DNA of 64,000 nt from Candidatus Kapaibacterium sp. (lineage in GTDB: Bacteria > Bacteroidota > Ignavibacteria > Kapaibacteriales > UBA7675): positions 1-64,000 of the forward strand of contig JANQRB010000153.1 in assembly GCA_028284775.1 (NCBI GenBank). Reading direction: 5' to 3'. The position numbers and the translations under genes are program-made. The notes below the pieces were generated by a model that searched no databases, was not told where the DNA came from, and saw only the letters and a program-made list of their open reading frames with translations. Below are positions 1-9,631 of the stretch, piece by piece (within the stretch, counting starts at the first letter, position 1; the number at the start of each line of letters is the position of its first letter).

Positions 1-1355
1 AGTGCCGCATCCCGCTTCCGGCCCAGCAACAAGTCGAGATCGCCGTCATTATCGAAATCTCCCCAGTCGCCGCCAATCGAGATCCCCGCTGCCCGGTCGA
101 TGTTGGCGATGTCCCGTCGCTGCATCCGCCAGCGATCACCTACCGTTCCTTCGTTGGCCCAGAGGCGGTAATCGTCGCCTCCGCCGGCAGCCGTAAACAG
201 GTCGGGATCGCCATCCATGTCATGGTCGACGAAGATGGCGCCTGCCGGACCTGGCCCCGTCAAAGCATTCGGCAAGCCGAGCGAGTCACTGCAGTCGATG
301 AAGCCGTTTTGAGCGTCATTGAGCAGCAACAAATGGGTTCGAATATTCCCATCCTCACGCCCGTACTGACCGATGAACAAATCCGGCAAGAAATCGCCGT
401 TAACATCGGCGATGCTGAAGCTAGTCGCAATGCCGACGCGCGGCAGGGCGATTGTCTGCCTATGAAAAGCGAAGCCGCCCTTGTTGAGATACAGCGAAGC
501 ACTGTCTACCGGATCTGCAGAAGCCCCGAGGCCCAGAATGTCGCTCAGGCCGTCATTGTTAATGTCGATAAAACAATACAAGGGTGATTGTTCGTCAAGA
601 CCGACGGATTCGCTCATGTCCTCAAAATGACCGCCGACATTACGATAAAGCCGCCCACCCGTCAACAGGTCGGGCCAGCGATCACGATTGAGATCCTGCA
701 TGAGAACGTAGGTGCCTGCAAGTGAATCGTGGATGCCGGCAGCAAGAGTCACGTCGCGCAAGTAGCCTTGGTCTTCAGGCGCATCGAAGCTGACAAGGGC
801 ATCGATGAGAAATGCATGACCGTAGTAGTGCCATTCATTATCAACGCTTCGCAGATACTGCGCGTGAAAGCGACGTCCATGCCGGTCCTCGCAGGCCGGC
901 CGGTGTTCTTCGCTGTCCGATAGCAGAAACATCCCGGCGCTGCAGTCGGTCACCGCCACGAAAAATTGATTATTCGTAATGGCCGGCGGCTTACTGAAAC
1001 GGATATGAATCCATTCCTCGCCCTGTTGCGACTTGTGTATCCGGATCGGCTCAACGAGATTCTGCTGCAATATTGGATACGGGGCGCCGCCTTCGTGACC
1101 GAATACCCTGACTGTAGCCTGCCCCCGATCAATCGCTCCGCCGAAACAGAGGATGAGTTCGTTCAGCGTTGCCGGAGCCGGCAGGTCGATGCGCATCACC
1201 TGCATATCGATCGCCGGGTCGTTAAAATACACACGCGGGCTGATCGAGTTGTATGGCCGAAGTGTATCGAGTTCGCCTGCCTCCATCGAGCCGAGGGACA
1301 AGACGAGTGCGAGCAACACGGTCGCGAAAGTCAATAGCTTAACAGAGAAATTCAT
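1..1355 (-). CDS. FG-GAP/VCBS-repeat secreted protein, partial (3' end beyond window)
   Basis: On the minus strand an open frame runs from ATG 1355 to the left edge without a stop (451 complete codons seen). It begins with a signal peptide (MNFSVKLLTFATVLLALVLS). A domain of about 170 residues without clear family follows. From about residue 205 there are repeated Ca-binding-loop-like motifs of FG-GAP/VCBS beta-propellers: DLNRDRWPDLLTGG, DINNDGLSDILGLG, DVNGDFLPDLFIG, DHDMDGDPDLFTA and DFDNDGDLDLLLG. Proteins of this family are extracellular integrin-alpha-like propellers, often followed by an ASPIC/UnbV domain and a sorting tail; neither can be checked here. The start lies 28 bp downstream of the SBBP gene stop, so the two are probably co-transcribed. 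The partner or ligand is unknown. Confidence 0.88.
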   Translation of the reverse strand, partial: MNFSVKLLTFATVLLALVLSLGSMEAGELDTLRPYNSISPRVYFNDPAIDMQVMRIDLPAPATLNELILCFGGAIDRGQATVRVFGHEGGAPYPILQQNLVEPIRIHKSQQGEEWIHIRFSKPPAITNNQFFVAVTDCSAGMFLLSDSEEHRPACEDRHGRRFHAQYLRSVDNEWHYYGHAFLIDALVSFDAPEDQGYLRDVTLAAGIHDSLAGTYVLMQDLNRDRWPDLLTGGRLYRNVGGHFEDMSESVGLDEQSPLYCFIDINNDGLSDILGLGASADPVDSASLYLNKGGFAFHRQTIALPRVGIATSFSIADVNGDFLPDLFIGQYGREDGNIRTHLLLLNDAQNGFIDCSDSLGLPNALTGPGPAGAIFVDHDMDGDPDLFTAAGGGDDYRLWANEGTVGDRWRMQRRDIANIDRAAGISIGGDWGDFDNDGDLDLLLGRKRDAA

Positions 1356-1383
1356 AGTCTGGCCTGGCATCGGAGATTAAGAA

Positions 1384-3546
1384 TTAATTCAACTGTCGAT
1401 CGTAAGCGCCCTGTGTCGTCGGATAATCCGACGATTCCGTTGTTCCGGCGACGATCAATTTGCCGAAGTAGATGTCCAGTATCACGCCGTTGCCGGTATC
1501 GTCGTTGGCGCCGCCAATAAAACTGGAGTACAGCATCGTACTGCCCAGAGAATTGGTCTTAAACAGAAAAGCGTCGGAGTTACCATTGTGCGTGTCATCG
1601 AAGGCATTGACCGAAGTCGGGAAATTTCCGGAAAAGGTATAGCCGGTAATGGTTGCCTGCCCGTCGCTGTTAACAGCTATATCCCAGCCGGATTCCTCAG
1701 CGCTGTCGCCGACATAGGTGGCATAGTTGGCCGTCGTACCGTGAAAGTCAAAACTTATGATATGTGCATCGCCGTTGCCCTGATTGGTGGTGATCAGCGC
1801 ATTCGTACTTACCGGGAAATCCACCGATGAAGTGTAGCCGGTAATGAAGGGCGCCGAGCCCGTTCCGAAAGAAATGCCATATCCCCTGTCATCGCCGCTG
1901 CCGCCAAAAAATGTTGAGTAGACAAGCCCGTTACCCAAAAAGTTTAGTTTGCTGGCAAAGCCGTCCTTGCCGCCATTATGGGACTCGTCATAGGCGCCCG
2001 TCGTTGTCGGGTAGTCATTGGACTCCGTAAAGCCGGTGATCGTGACTTCAGAGCTTGCATCGATTTGTAATTGATACCCACGATCTTTGCCGCTGCCGCC
2101 GATAAACGTGGAATAAACCAGAGCGCTTCCCTGCGGATTGACTTTAGTGACAAAGACTTCGTTATCGCCGTTATAGGATTCATCAAATGCGCCCGTGGTC
2201 GTTGGGTAGGCCGACGACGCGGTGACCCCGCCTATGTAAGCATTTTCAGCGTTGTCGACCACAACTTCCCAGCCCAGCTCGTGAGCGGCACCGCCCAGCA
2301 GCGTCGAATAAATCAAACTGCTGCCGTCGGCACTCAGTTTGAGCGCAAAAGCATCGTAAGCGCCGCCATTGTAAGATCGGTCGAAAGCACTGACCGTTGT
2401 TGGAAAGTCGCTGGACTTGGTATAGCCGGTCAGGTAAACATCGCTGTCGAAGTCCACCGCCAGACCATAAGCCCGATCGTCATCGCCGCCGCCGATATAG
2501 CTTGCAAACAGGAGATCGTCACCGGTGGGCGACAGCTTGCCGACAAACAGGTCACTGCTGCCCGAAAGGCTTTGATCGTAGGCGCCGATCGTGGCCGGGA
2601 AGTTACTCGATGTCGTATAGCCGCAAATAAAGGGATGCCCTGAGTAATCAACTTCGATGTCGTTGTGGCTGTCGGCATTCGAGCCGCCGACAAAGGTCGA
2701 GAAAAAGAGCGGATCGATAATGAGTGTTTTGCTGCTGTCATAGGCCGCAATATCGAATCGAATCGTGTTCGCGCTGTCCAGGTAAAAACGTGAAACTACT
2801 TCTTCCCGCTTGCCGTTGCGCTTCTGAAAAGCAAAGAGTTTCCGCTGATAGATTTTCCCGAGACGCGTTTCAATTTCGATTTCACCTTTTTTGTTAAGCT
2901 TCAGTCCTTCGGCAGCGTCGAGTTTTATCTTTATGTCCCGTGGATTCGCACCGGGATGCACTATCAGATCGTAGCGAATGTTCGCCTGGTCGAAATAGAG
3001 CCGTGCATCGATGCCCGCATAAACATTTTCCAATATCGCTTCCTGATAGAGAGGAACATGACTATACCTGGCATTCCGCTTGCCTGCGCGGATATAGTTA
3101 TGGTAACAATGCGCGCGATAGCGACCACTGGCGCGCGTAACTTTCTTCTGCCGTTTCTTGTGCATGCGGTCGCGGCCCGAATTTTCGAAACGCATCCGCA
3201 GGACATGGCCGGAGCGCCGCAGTGAGTCCGGGTTTGTCAATTCATTCGGATCTTCGACTGCTATCAGATCCTTCGCCCTATCGTCATTCAATGATTCAAC
3301 GCGATAAAAATCGTAGACAAGCTCGCTGTCACTTATCCACACATCCACACCCGGCCCTTTCGCCATAAAACGCACTGCCGATGTCCATTGCCCTTTATTC
3401 TCAATAAACTTAAGTGCATTAGTCGAGAGCGATGAACTATCGGCAGCCAGTCCCGGTAGGATTACTATTATACTATTGACTATTATGCTAATAACTATCA
3501 GCAAGGCAGATCTTTGCCATCCGGAATCAGAACAAAGATTGTTCAT
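1384..3546 (-). CDS. SBBP-repeat beta-propeller secreted protein
   Basis: 720 aa. A hydrophobic N-terminal export segment (about residues 12-35) precedes a beta-rich domain of about 245 residues beginning FIENKGQW, which resembles the DUF7948-type domain that usually precedes SBBP repeats. From about residue 280 there are seven tandem repeats of about 57 residues with the pattern ..STFIGGSG.DRGY.....ITGYT.S.DYPTT.GAYD.S.NGG.DAF..KL. These are SBBP (seven-bladed beta-propeller-like) units. The protein stops at AYDRQLN, part-way into an eighth repeat, and has no C-terminal sorting domain, which is odd for this family. The start ATG at 3546 gives the signal sequence directly. It is probably exported to the periplasm or surface; the function is unknown. 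Confidence 0.9.
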   Translation of the reverse strand: MNNLCSDSGWQRSALLIVISIIVNSIIVILPGLAADSSSLSTNALKFIENKGQWTSAVRFMAKGPGVDVWISDSELVYDFYRVESLNDDRAKDLIAVEDPNELTNPDSLRRSGHVLRMRFENSGRDRMHKKRQKKVTRASGRYRAHCYHNYIRAGKRNARYSHVPLYQEAILENVYAGIDARLYFDQANIRYDLIVHPGANPRDIKIKLDAAEGLKLNKKGEIEIETRLGKIYQRKLFAFQKRNGKREEVVSRFYLDSANTIRFDIAAYDSSKTLIIDPLFFSTFVGGSNADSHNDIEVDYSGHPFICGYTTSSNFPATIGAYDQSLSGSSDLFVGKLSPTGDDLLFASYIGGGDDDRAYGLAVDFDSDVYLTGYTKSSDFPTTVSAFDRSYNGGAYDAFALKLSADGSSLIYSTLLGGAAHELGWEVVVDNAENAYIGGVTASSAYPTTTGAFDESYNGDNEVFVTKVNPQGSALVYSTFIGGSGKDRGYQLQIDASSEVTITGFTESNDYPTTTGAYDESHNGGKDGFASKLNFLGNGLVYSTFFGGSGDDRGYGISFGTGSAPFITGYTSSVDFPVSTNALITTNQGNGDAHIISFDFHGTTANYATYVGDSAEESGWDIAVNSDGQATITGYTFSGNFPTSVNAFDDTHNGNSDAFLFKTNSLGSTMLYSSFIGGANDDTGNGVILDIYFGKLIVAGTTESSDYPTTQGAYDRQLN

Positions 3547-4823
3547 TGCATGATCCTGGTTTCAGTTTGATTCGATTACAACACGGATTATCGCGATCAT
3601 GCCCTGGCCCATCAGCCTGAGAGCTGCGGGAAGCACAAACGGATTTCGGTCGGGACTGTTTAGGCAAACGCTATAACGCCGGGGAACCCGTGGTTATCAG
3701 CTCACCTGTATTAAACGATTGTGATAAGTAATTGAAATACACTACACGACAATTCTGTCGTGCGACCAAAGCAAGTATAAATGGGTAGGAATTGCTTTTT
3801 TGTCGGTCGTCAGTGTCCGAAGCAAGATCTAAGCTTGCGATCTCTTTGCTTCCGGAACACAGCTTCATCAGTTGTAAGCGAATGCTCAGCGTTAATACAA
3901 CTAAGCGATTCAACGAGTGCAAATATAATCGATATCCAGCGTAATGCAAGTACCTTTATCGGCACCCTAAATATTTTTTTCGCGGCTCTATTCATGCAAA
4001 TACTCACAATTAAACTACAGCTCTTATCCTACAGTATTTTACTTTTCCACACACTACGTCAGCATATTACTTCCATTAACCTTAATTCAAATCAGCGATT
4101 TTTCGACAATTTCGCACAAATGCTCGACAACTCCAAGTAATTCAGCTAAATTTCCCACGCCTCAACCACAAATATCACCAACTAATTTGCACATTTTTCA
4201 GCTCAACGGACACACTTGCCTGAATGCAGAAACTTACATCAGCATCACTGCCGATAGAGTCTCAATTCAATAGTTCACCCGTCAAATACGATTTCATTTT
4301 AAAAACAGATTTTTGCAGCAGCAAGGTATGGTTCCGAGGTTAAAGAATTGATTCGGCGGGCATAGGGAAAAGTTCTTATGAGCCTAATCCACTTCCTGGC
4401 CTCAGTCAGGTTCTCAGTATCCGAACAGATGATTAGCGACGCTAATTGAAGCATCACTTGAACTGGCTGCCGAACAGTTTGGCTTATCGCCGTCACTTAA
4501 ACAGTAGAAACACCCAACAATCCGACCTTCCTGAATTGAACTCATCAGGCGGACGCACTGTCATTAACAAAACCCGATTGAACTTATTCGTTCTGCTGAG
4601 CCGGTCGTGTCTCCAGATAATCAACGGCAGGTTTCTTTCGTGGATTCTCGCTTTGGCGTCCAATTCAATGCTCGCTCAGCACATGAGAGCCGTCTGTTAT
4701 TGGTTTGCGACGTACAAAGGGCACACATCACAGGCCTGCAAAACAGAATAGTCAGGTAGCGAATGTCGAATCAGCGCAGTATCTTAGAAGTTCGACTGTT
4801 GAACTAAACAAGAATCCCCTGCT
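3547..4823. other. AT-rich intergenic stretch, no gene seen
   Basis: About 1.3 kb between divergent genes, clearly more AT-rich than its surroundings. The open frames here (for example 3781-4140 plus and 4446-4751 plus) have no recognisable domain, signal peptide or ribosome site, and the amino-acid mix is that of random sequence. It presumably holds the promoters of the flanking genes; I could not identify them with confidence. Confidence 0.6.
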
Positions 4824-5939
4824 ATGAATAATGAATTGCATACACTGGCCGATTACGATGCCGAAGCCCGCGCCAGGCTCTCGACGATGGTATACGACTA
4901 TTTCAGCGGCGGCGCGGCGGACGAGTTCACGCTGAGCCGCAACCGGGAATCATTCAAGCGCCTTGCGCTGCTGCCGCGGGTCCTGGTGGACGTCAGCCGG
5001 CGCAGCGCTGCTACTTCAGTGCTCGGCACCCCGGTATCGATGCCGCTGCTTATTGCCCCCACCGCATTCCAGAGTCTGGCGCACCCGGAAGGCGAAATTG
5101 CTACCGCGCGCGCGGCGCAGGCACTCGAAACATTGATGATCCTTTCAACTTTTTCAACAAGCGAAATCGAATACGTTGCCTCCCGGCTCGAAGGAAGGTT
5201 CTGGTTTCAGCTCTATGTGTATCGCGATCGGGAAATAACCAAGTCGATAGTGGAACGCGCTGTCGCCGCGGGAGCCAGGGCCCTTGTTCTGACGGTTGAC
5301 GCGCCGGTTATCGGCCGACGCGAGCGCGACATACGCAACCGCTTTCATCTGCCGGATTCTATGATGGTGAAGTCGCCTGTGTCTGCACAGGGCAGCGAGA
5401 TCAGCGGTTCCGAGCTGGAAGCATACGTAGCGCAGATGCTTGACCCCGCATTGAGCTGGCGTGACCTGGAATGGCTGCAGAGTATTGCCGGCATTCCGGT
5501 GGTGCTTAAGGGAGTTCTGCGAGCCGACGATGCCAAACGAGCGATTCGCGCCGGCGTGCAGGCCATTGTAGTTTCCAATCACGGCGGCCGCCAGCTTGAT
5601 ACGGCGGCGACGGCCCTGGATGCCCTCCCGGCGATTGTCGACGCCGTGGCGGACAGCGCCGAAATCTATGTCGACGGCGGCATACGACGCGGTACGGACG
5701 TCATCAAAGCGCTGGCGCTCGGCGCTCGGGCGGTCTTGCTGGGACGCCCGATTCTCTGGGGGCTCGCCGCCGACGGCGCCGACGGCGTTCAGAATGTGCT
5801 CAGGATTCTCCGGGGAGAGCTGGATCAGGCCATGGCCCTCTGCGGCTGCAGCTCCCTTAAAGACATTACACGGGATCTTTTAACCGAAGCTTCGCCGGCA
5901 GCCAATCGAGCAGATGCACAATCAATCATCATTCGTTAA
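4824..5939 (+). CDS. FMN-dependent alpha-hydroxy-acid oxidase/dehydrogenase
   Basis: 371 aa, the normal length for the glycolate oxidase / lactate dehydrogenase (LldD) / lactate oxidase family. The fold is a TIM barrel binding FMN, oxidising an alpha-hydroxy acid to the 2-oxo acid. Family marks: N-terminal YDYFSGGAADEFTL, FMN-site segment LIAPTAFQSLAHPEGE, LYVYRDREI with the active-site Tyr, LTVDAPVIGRRERDIRN, the lysine in VLKGVL, the catalytic His in SNHGGRQLD (about residue 253), then YVDGGIRRGTDVIKALALGARAV and LLGRPILWG. No signal peptide, so it is cytoplasmic. Length and motifs do not decide between lactate, glycolate or other substrates, nor between oxidase and dehydrogenase. Its stop overlaps the 3' end of the convergent cytochrome gene by 11 bp. 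The ribosome site before ATG 4824 is weak. Confidence 0.93.
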   Translation: MNNELHTLADYDAEARARLSTMVYDYFSGGAADEFTLSRNRESFKRLALLPRVLVDVSRRSAATSVLGTPVSMPLLIAPTAFQSLAHPEGEIATARAAQALETLMILSTFSTSEIEYVASRLEGRFWFQLYVYRDREITKSIVERAVAAGARALVLTVDAPVIGRRERDIRNRFHLPDSMMVKSPVSAQGSEISGSELEAYVAQMLDPALSWRDLEWLQSIAGIPVVLKGVLRADDAKRAIRAGVQAIVVSNHGGRQLDTAATALDALPAIVDAVADSAEIYVDGGIRRGTDVIKALALGARAVLLGRPILWGLAADGADGVQNVLRILRGELDQAMALCGCSSLKDITRDLLTEASPAANRADAQSIIIR

Positions 5940-7191
5940 CGGTGTGGCCGTGCGCCTTCAGAAAGGCGGCACTCTCTTCGGGATAAACTTTGATAAGGTG
6001 CGAGCGGACCACCAGTGGTTCCAGATCCTTCCCGACCTGCATCAGCAGAACCTGCGATTTGCGGTTGGGCATATGACAGTCGATACAATTATCAGCGATA
6101 GCCGCACCCATCGTGGGCGCCATGTTACACACTTCCTGGGAATGGCAGCTCATGCAGCGCTGTGAAAACAGCTTCGTCTGGCCGACCTCGTCACGGTGCA
6201 TATCGTGACAGGCCGCACAGGTCATGTTATCGCTCTGCTGAAAGCACTGGCTTTGTTTGAACAAACCGACCTGGTTGCCGTGAACGTCAAGTTCGGCATC
6301 AGGATCAAATGGCTCCACCTTGTGTGTGGAATCCAGCACATCGCCGGCCTGATAGGTGAAGTAGGGTTTAATACGCGAATGGTGACCGGCGTGACAAAGA
6401 GCGCAGATATCGAGGCTGCGATCAATGTGGAGAGAGGACGGGTTAACAATATGCTGTCCTTCGGTTTTGCCGGGATTCAAGCGGTGAAAGGCTACGTGCT
6501 CCGCTCCCGGACCATGACAGCGTTCACAGGTAATGCCCAACTCGACATTGTCGCGATTAAAAAAGTTATTCATCTGGTATTTGTTCTCTACCTGCTCGAT
6601 GTAACTGCCATGACATTCGATACAGCGCGGTCCTACCTGCCGGTTGAAGTTAAGGTTTTGATCTGTGTAACCGGGGCTTTTGATCCAGTCGTCCGCCGCG
6701 ACGTTGTAGGAAATCGGTAACTGAAAGAGCGCCGGCCCATCCCAGTACAGGTAAGTCTGCCCCTTTTTTCCCGAGCCGATTACGATGCCGAATGAATGTG
6801 ACTCCTGGTTAAGCCAATAATCGCGTTGTTTAACTTTGAGCGTCTGAAAATATCTGCCGTCGTGGGCGCGTTCCATCACGAACTTGCGTTTTTCGCCGGC
6901 GGGAAACTCATTGCGTCCTTCGTCGAAGTGTCCTTTAACGTGTATCGAGTCGGCGAGCGCCGAGCTCAGAAAATGCGAGGTATGCCGGTAATCGTTAACC
7001 ATGTCGTGGTGGCATTCGGCGCAGGTCTGCATTCCGACAAACTGAGCCCGCGGAATCATTGTCGTATCTTCGGCAGCGGGAACATCATCTGAGGCACGGT
7101 CGCCGTCGGAGTCACAGGCGGCGCAAAGAGCAGCGACAAAGATCAATGCCACGAATAAAAGGCTTGTTGTATATTCGCCGTTTTTCATCAT
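5929..7191 (-). CDS. Seven-haem c-type cytochrome, probable lipoprotein
   Basis: About 420 aa from ATG 7191; the same frame opens at TTG 7230, but the ATGATG pair gives the better signal peptide. The N-terminus (SLLFVALIFVAALCAAC followed by DSDGD) looks like a lipoprotein signal with an imperfect lipobox. An acidic stretch follows the Cys, resembling surface-lipoprotein export signals of Bacteroidota (inference). Seven CXXCH haem-binding motifs are visible: CAECH, CIECH, CERCH, CALCH, CAACH, CMSCH and CIDCH. Such proteins carry electrons in or across the envelope; the donor and acceptor are unknown. Several extra His residues (HHDM, HAGHHSR) could be distal haem ligands. The gene is convergent with the hydroxy-acid oxidase and is followed by no other respiratory gene. 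Confidence 0.92.
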   Translation of the reverse strand: MMKNGEYTTSLLFVALIFVAALCAACDSDGDRASDDVPAAEDTTMIPRAQFVGMQTCAECHHDMVNDYRHTSHFLSSALADSIHVKGHFDEGRNEFPAGEKRKFVMERAHDGRYFQTLKVKQRDYWLNQESHSFGIVIGSGKKGQTYLYWDGPALFQLPISYNVAADDWIKSPGYTDQNLNFNRQVGPRCIECHGSYIEQVENKYQMNNFFNRDNVELGITCERCHGPGAEHVAFHRLNPGKTEGQHIVNPSSLHIDRSLDICALCHAGHHSRIKPYFTYQAGDVLDSTHKVEPFDPDAELDVHGNQVGLFKQSQCFQQSDNMTCAACHDMHRDEVGQTKLFSQRCMSCHSQEVCNMAPTMGAAIADNCIDCHMPNRKSQVLLMQVGKDLEPLVVRSHLIKVYPEESAAFLKAHGHTVNE

Positions 7192-7328
7192 TAATGCCTG
7201 AATCGTTTTGAGTTTGTAAACTCTCCGCAATAGCGCCGTCGCAATGCGCCTGCCGCCCCCGGCTCAATCGAAGCGCAGAGCAGAACCACGAATAATGAAG
7301 CCGTGAAGATACTAAAAATTGCAGAACA

Positions 7329-8645
7329 TCAGGCAAAGCGCAGCTCGCGCTCTACGGGGCGCAAAGCATAGGCGAGCCATACGCTGCGTGCCGCGAGGAT
7401 CAGAATGACGGCAACCGATGCTGCGTGAAAATTTTGCGGCAGCAGGGGCAACGCCGCCAACAGCAGCAGCATCGTAACAGCGCAACAGAGAAAGTAGCGC
7501 GACCAGAAGAGAGAACGCTTTTTGCGTAGCAGGACAATGGAAGCAAGCAGGTGACTTGGCCAGGTCCACAGAATATTCAGGTTGTGGTGGGCAACGCTGT
7601 GCTCCGTAGCAAACCAGAGAAAAAAGACGAGCGCTCCAAGCAGGCCGATAAAGGCAAACAAGATAGCATCGAGAATGCGCCGGCGCTCGCCTTCAGGCGG
7701 ACCCATTCGAATCTGACGGATGCTGACAAAGGTCAGGAGAGCCGCCAGCAGCCAGGCAATCCACACATGCAGATCTCGGTCGGCCGGAGCTGAAGGCTCC
7801 TGCGCATACCAGAACAGGCGCTCCTTGTGAAGTACGAGTGGTATTGTGTCCCCTGCGGTCACCATGGATGCATGATCGAAGCCTTCCATCAGATAAATCG
7901 GCAGAAACATGATTTCGCGGTGGGTCATCATTCTGTCGGTCGTCAGGCCGAGCGTCACATCGAAGCCCATATCGATGAAAGGCCGTTCAATTACATGCTG
8001 ATCCAGAATCTCGCGAAATGACTTCGCAGGCGCCACGCTCGGATCAAATGACAGACGCGAGCCGAGCGTCCGCTCCAGGACATCACGCAAGCGCGTTGAG
8101 CAATTGTCGAAAAAAAAGTCGTAGCGATACGAGCGATTTTCAGGCAGGTAATTCTCTTCCAGCAAGAGATAGAGTTTTTCTTTTTCTTCCGCACTCAGAT
8201 TGAGCACCTGCTCGATAACGGGCCGGCCGACTCGTCGGTAGTGATTGACCATGCCGGCTTTCGTCGAGACGGACAACATATAATCAAGCTCGCGGCGCAC
8301 GAACTTGGTATAAAATCCCGGCTGGTCGAAGTCGAAGGTGCCGAAGTTGTACACGCGGTCGATATTGCGGGCAGGATCCTGCACTGCCAGGGCGCTATGA
8401 CCGAAAACAGCATACAATTCGTCGCCCGGCATAACTGTTAACAAAGAGATGTTGGCCTGCGAGGAGAGCAGGGTTTCTGCGCCGGCCGCGGGTCCCTCTG
8501 CCAGCGCGAGGCAGCAGAATAAACAACAGCGCAGCAGGAGAGCTGTGCTGCCTGAGAGCGCGATCTCTGCTTCTGTGCCGAAATGGCGAACACGGCGAGG
8601 CCATGCTGCAGCCGGGATCAGAAATGCGAAGTTCGTGGCGGTCAA
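7329..8645 (-). CDS. DUF4105 domain membrane protein
   Basis: About 438 aa from TTG 8645. The frame is open upstream to ATG 8759, but that start lies 88 bp inside the upstream nucleotidase gene and yields a non-membrane leader, so the start is uncertain. After an N-terminal hydrophobic segment comes a DUF4105 domain: SLLTVMPGDELYAVFGHSAL, VYNFGTFDFDQPGFYTKFVRREL and YRYDFFFDNCSTRLRD, with the conserved GHS and DNC residues typical of this family. Four hydrophobic helices make up the C-terminal third (WIAWLLAALLTFVSI and following). The family is found in the envelope of Bacteroidota and Gammaproteobacteria; its activity is not established, and the His/Cys pattern suggests a papain-like fold (inference). 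Last gene of a minus-strand run. Confidence 0.85.
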   Translation of the reverse strand: MTATNFAFLIPAAAWPRRVRHFGTEAEIALSGSTALLLRCCLFCCLALAEGPAAGAETLLSSQANISLLTVMPGDELYAVFGHSALAVQDPARNIDRVYNFGTFDFDQPGFYTKFVRRELDYMLSVSTKAGMVNHYRRVGRPVIEQVLNLSAEEKEKLYLLLEENYLPENRSYRYDFFFDNCSTRLRDVLERTLGSRLSFDPSVAPAKSFREILDQHVIERPFIDMGFDVTLGLTTDRMMTHREIMFLPIYLMEGFDHASMVTAGDTIPLVLHKERLFWYAQEPSAPADRDLHVWIAWLLAALLTFVSIRQIRMGPPEGERRRILDAILFAFIGLLGALVFFLWFATEHSVAHHNLNILWTWPSHLLASIVLLRKKRSLFWSRYFLCCAVTMLLLLAALPLLPQNFHAASVAVILILAARSVWLAYALRPVERELRFA

Positions 8646-8671
8646 TTTGTATTCCAGCGGATTGTAGTCGA

Positions 8672-9631
8672 TTATGTTGATTCGGAGGCCGAAGCCGGCG
8701 GTGATTCCGTTTTGAGCGGAACCCGCGCTGTCGGCACGGCGCGCGCGGCGGCGCGACAATGAAATTCCTGGTCATCGAAAAAGATATGCGGGCTGAAGGC
8801 ATCCAGCACGCGGTCTTTGGCCAGTCCGCCCAGGAAAAACACTTCATCGATCCGAACATTCCAGGTCCGCAGCGTTCGAATCACACGTTCATGCGCCGGA
8901 CTGTTGCGCGCAGTGACCAATGCCGTTCGGATCGGCGAGGGTATCTGAGCTACGCCGCGCTGCAGATAAGAAATCGTCTTGAGAAACTTGGCGAAGGGGC
9001 CTTCGGGCAACGGTTCGCTGGCGTGGGCCTTCTCGTGCTCCTGAAATGCGTCCAGGCCGTGCTGTCGGTAGATAAGATCCGATTCCTCCGAAAACAAGAC
9101 CGAGTCGCCGTCGAATGCGATTCGTATCTGGTCGAGCGATTGATTGGGGTCGGCGGTCGAATCGTAGACCAGTCCGGCGGCGATGCCCGATTCCACGGCT
9201 TTCTGCACATCTTCCTCGTAGGCCGAGAGGAAAAGATCAACATGGTAGGCCTGCAGATACTTGGCGATCGACTCGCCGCTGGTAAAGGCCGCGCGTGTAA
9301 TATCCAGACCATAATGGTCGATGGAATTGAAGATTCTGATACCGGCATCGGCGTTGTTGCGCGAGACGATGATGACTTCGGCTTTGCGGGCTCCGGCCAG
9401 CTCATTCAAACGCAGAATCGACTTGATAAGCGGCAGGCCCACGCCGGGCATGAGTACTTCCTCTTCGTGCGCCGCCTGGTACTCGGCATAGGCGTCTTCG
9501 CCGCGCTCTTCAAAAATCCGGTTCTCTTCCGAGAGGTCGAACAATGCGCGTGACGAAACGGCAAGCACGAGTATCTCGGAGAGGTTGAGATTGGCGCCGC
9601 TTGTCGATTCGTTAAACCACTGGCTGCTCAT
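8672..9631 (-). CDS. Cytosolic 5'-nucleotidase (PF06189-like)
   Basis: 319 aa, no signal peptide. It matches what I know of the cytosolic 5'-nucleotidase I (NT5C1) family: ILVLAVSSRALFDLSEENRIFEERG near the N-terminus, GVGLPLIKSILRLNEL, EVIIVSRNNADAGIRIFNSI, AFTSGESIAKYLQAYHVDLFLSA, IAFDGDSVLFSEESDLIY and the acidic FFDDQEFHCR near the end. The family dephosphorylates nucleoside monophosphates with Mg2+ through a HAD-like fold; nucleophile and acid/base are normally a DxD-like pair, here best matched by AFDGDSV. ATG 9631 overlaps the stop of the alpha/beta hydrolase gene by 4 bp (ATGA), a sign of translational coupling. Confidence 0.88.
   Translation of the reverse strand: MSSQWFNESTSGANLNLSEILVLAVSSRALFDLSEENRIFEERGEDAYAEYQAAHEEEVLMPGVGLPLIKSILRLNELAGARKAEVIIVSRNNADAGIRIFNSIDHYGLDITRAAFTSGESIAKYLQAYHVDLFLSAYEEDVQKAVESGIAAGLVYDSTADPNQSLDQIRIAFDGDSVLFSEESDLIYRQHGLDAFQEHEKAHASEPLPEGPFAKFLKTISYLQRGVAQIPSPIRTALVTARNSPAHERVIRTLRTWNVRIDEVFFLGGLAKDRVLDAFSPHIFFDDQEFHCRAAARAVPTARVPLKTESPPASASEST

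Noticed and set aside
3781-4140. 119-residue open frame in the AT-rich gap
   Set aside because: Low-information composition, no ribosome site, overlaps other equally poor frames on the opposite strand.
8646-8759. Upstream start of the DUF4105 protein at ATG 8759
   Set aside because: It would overlap the nucleotidase gene by 88 bp and place a non-hydrophobic leader before the export helix; TTG 8645 is preferred but not certain.
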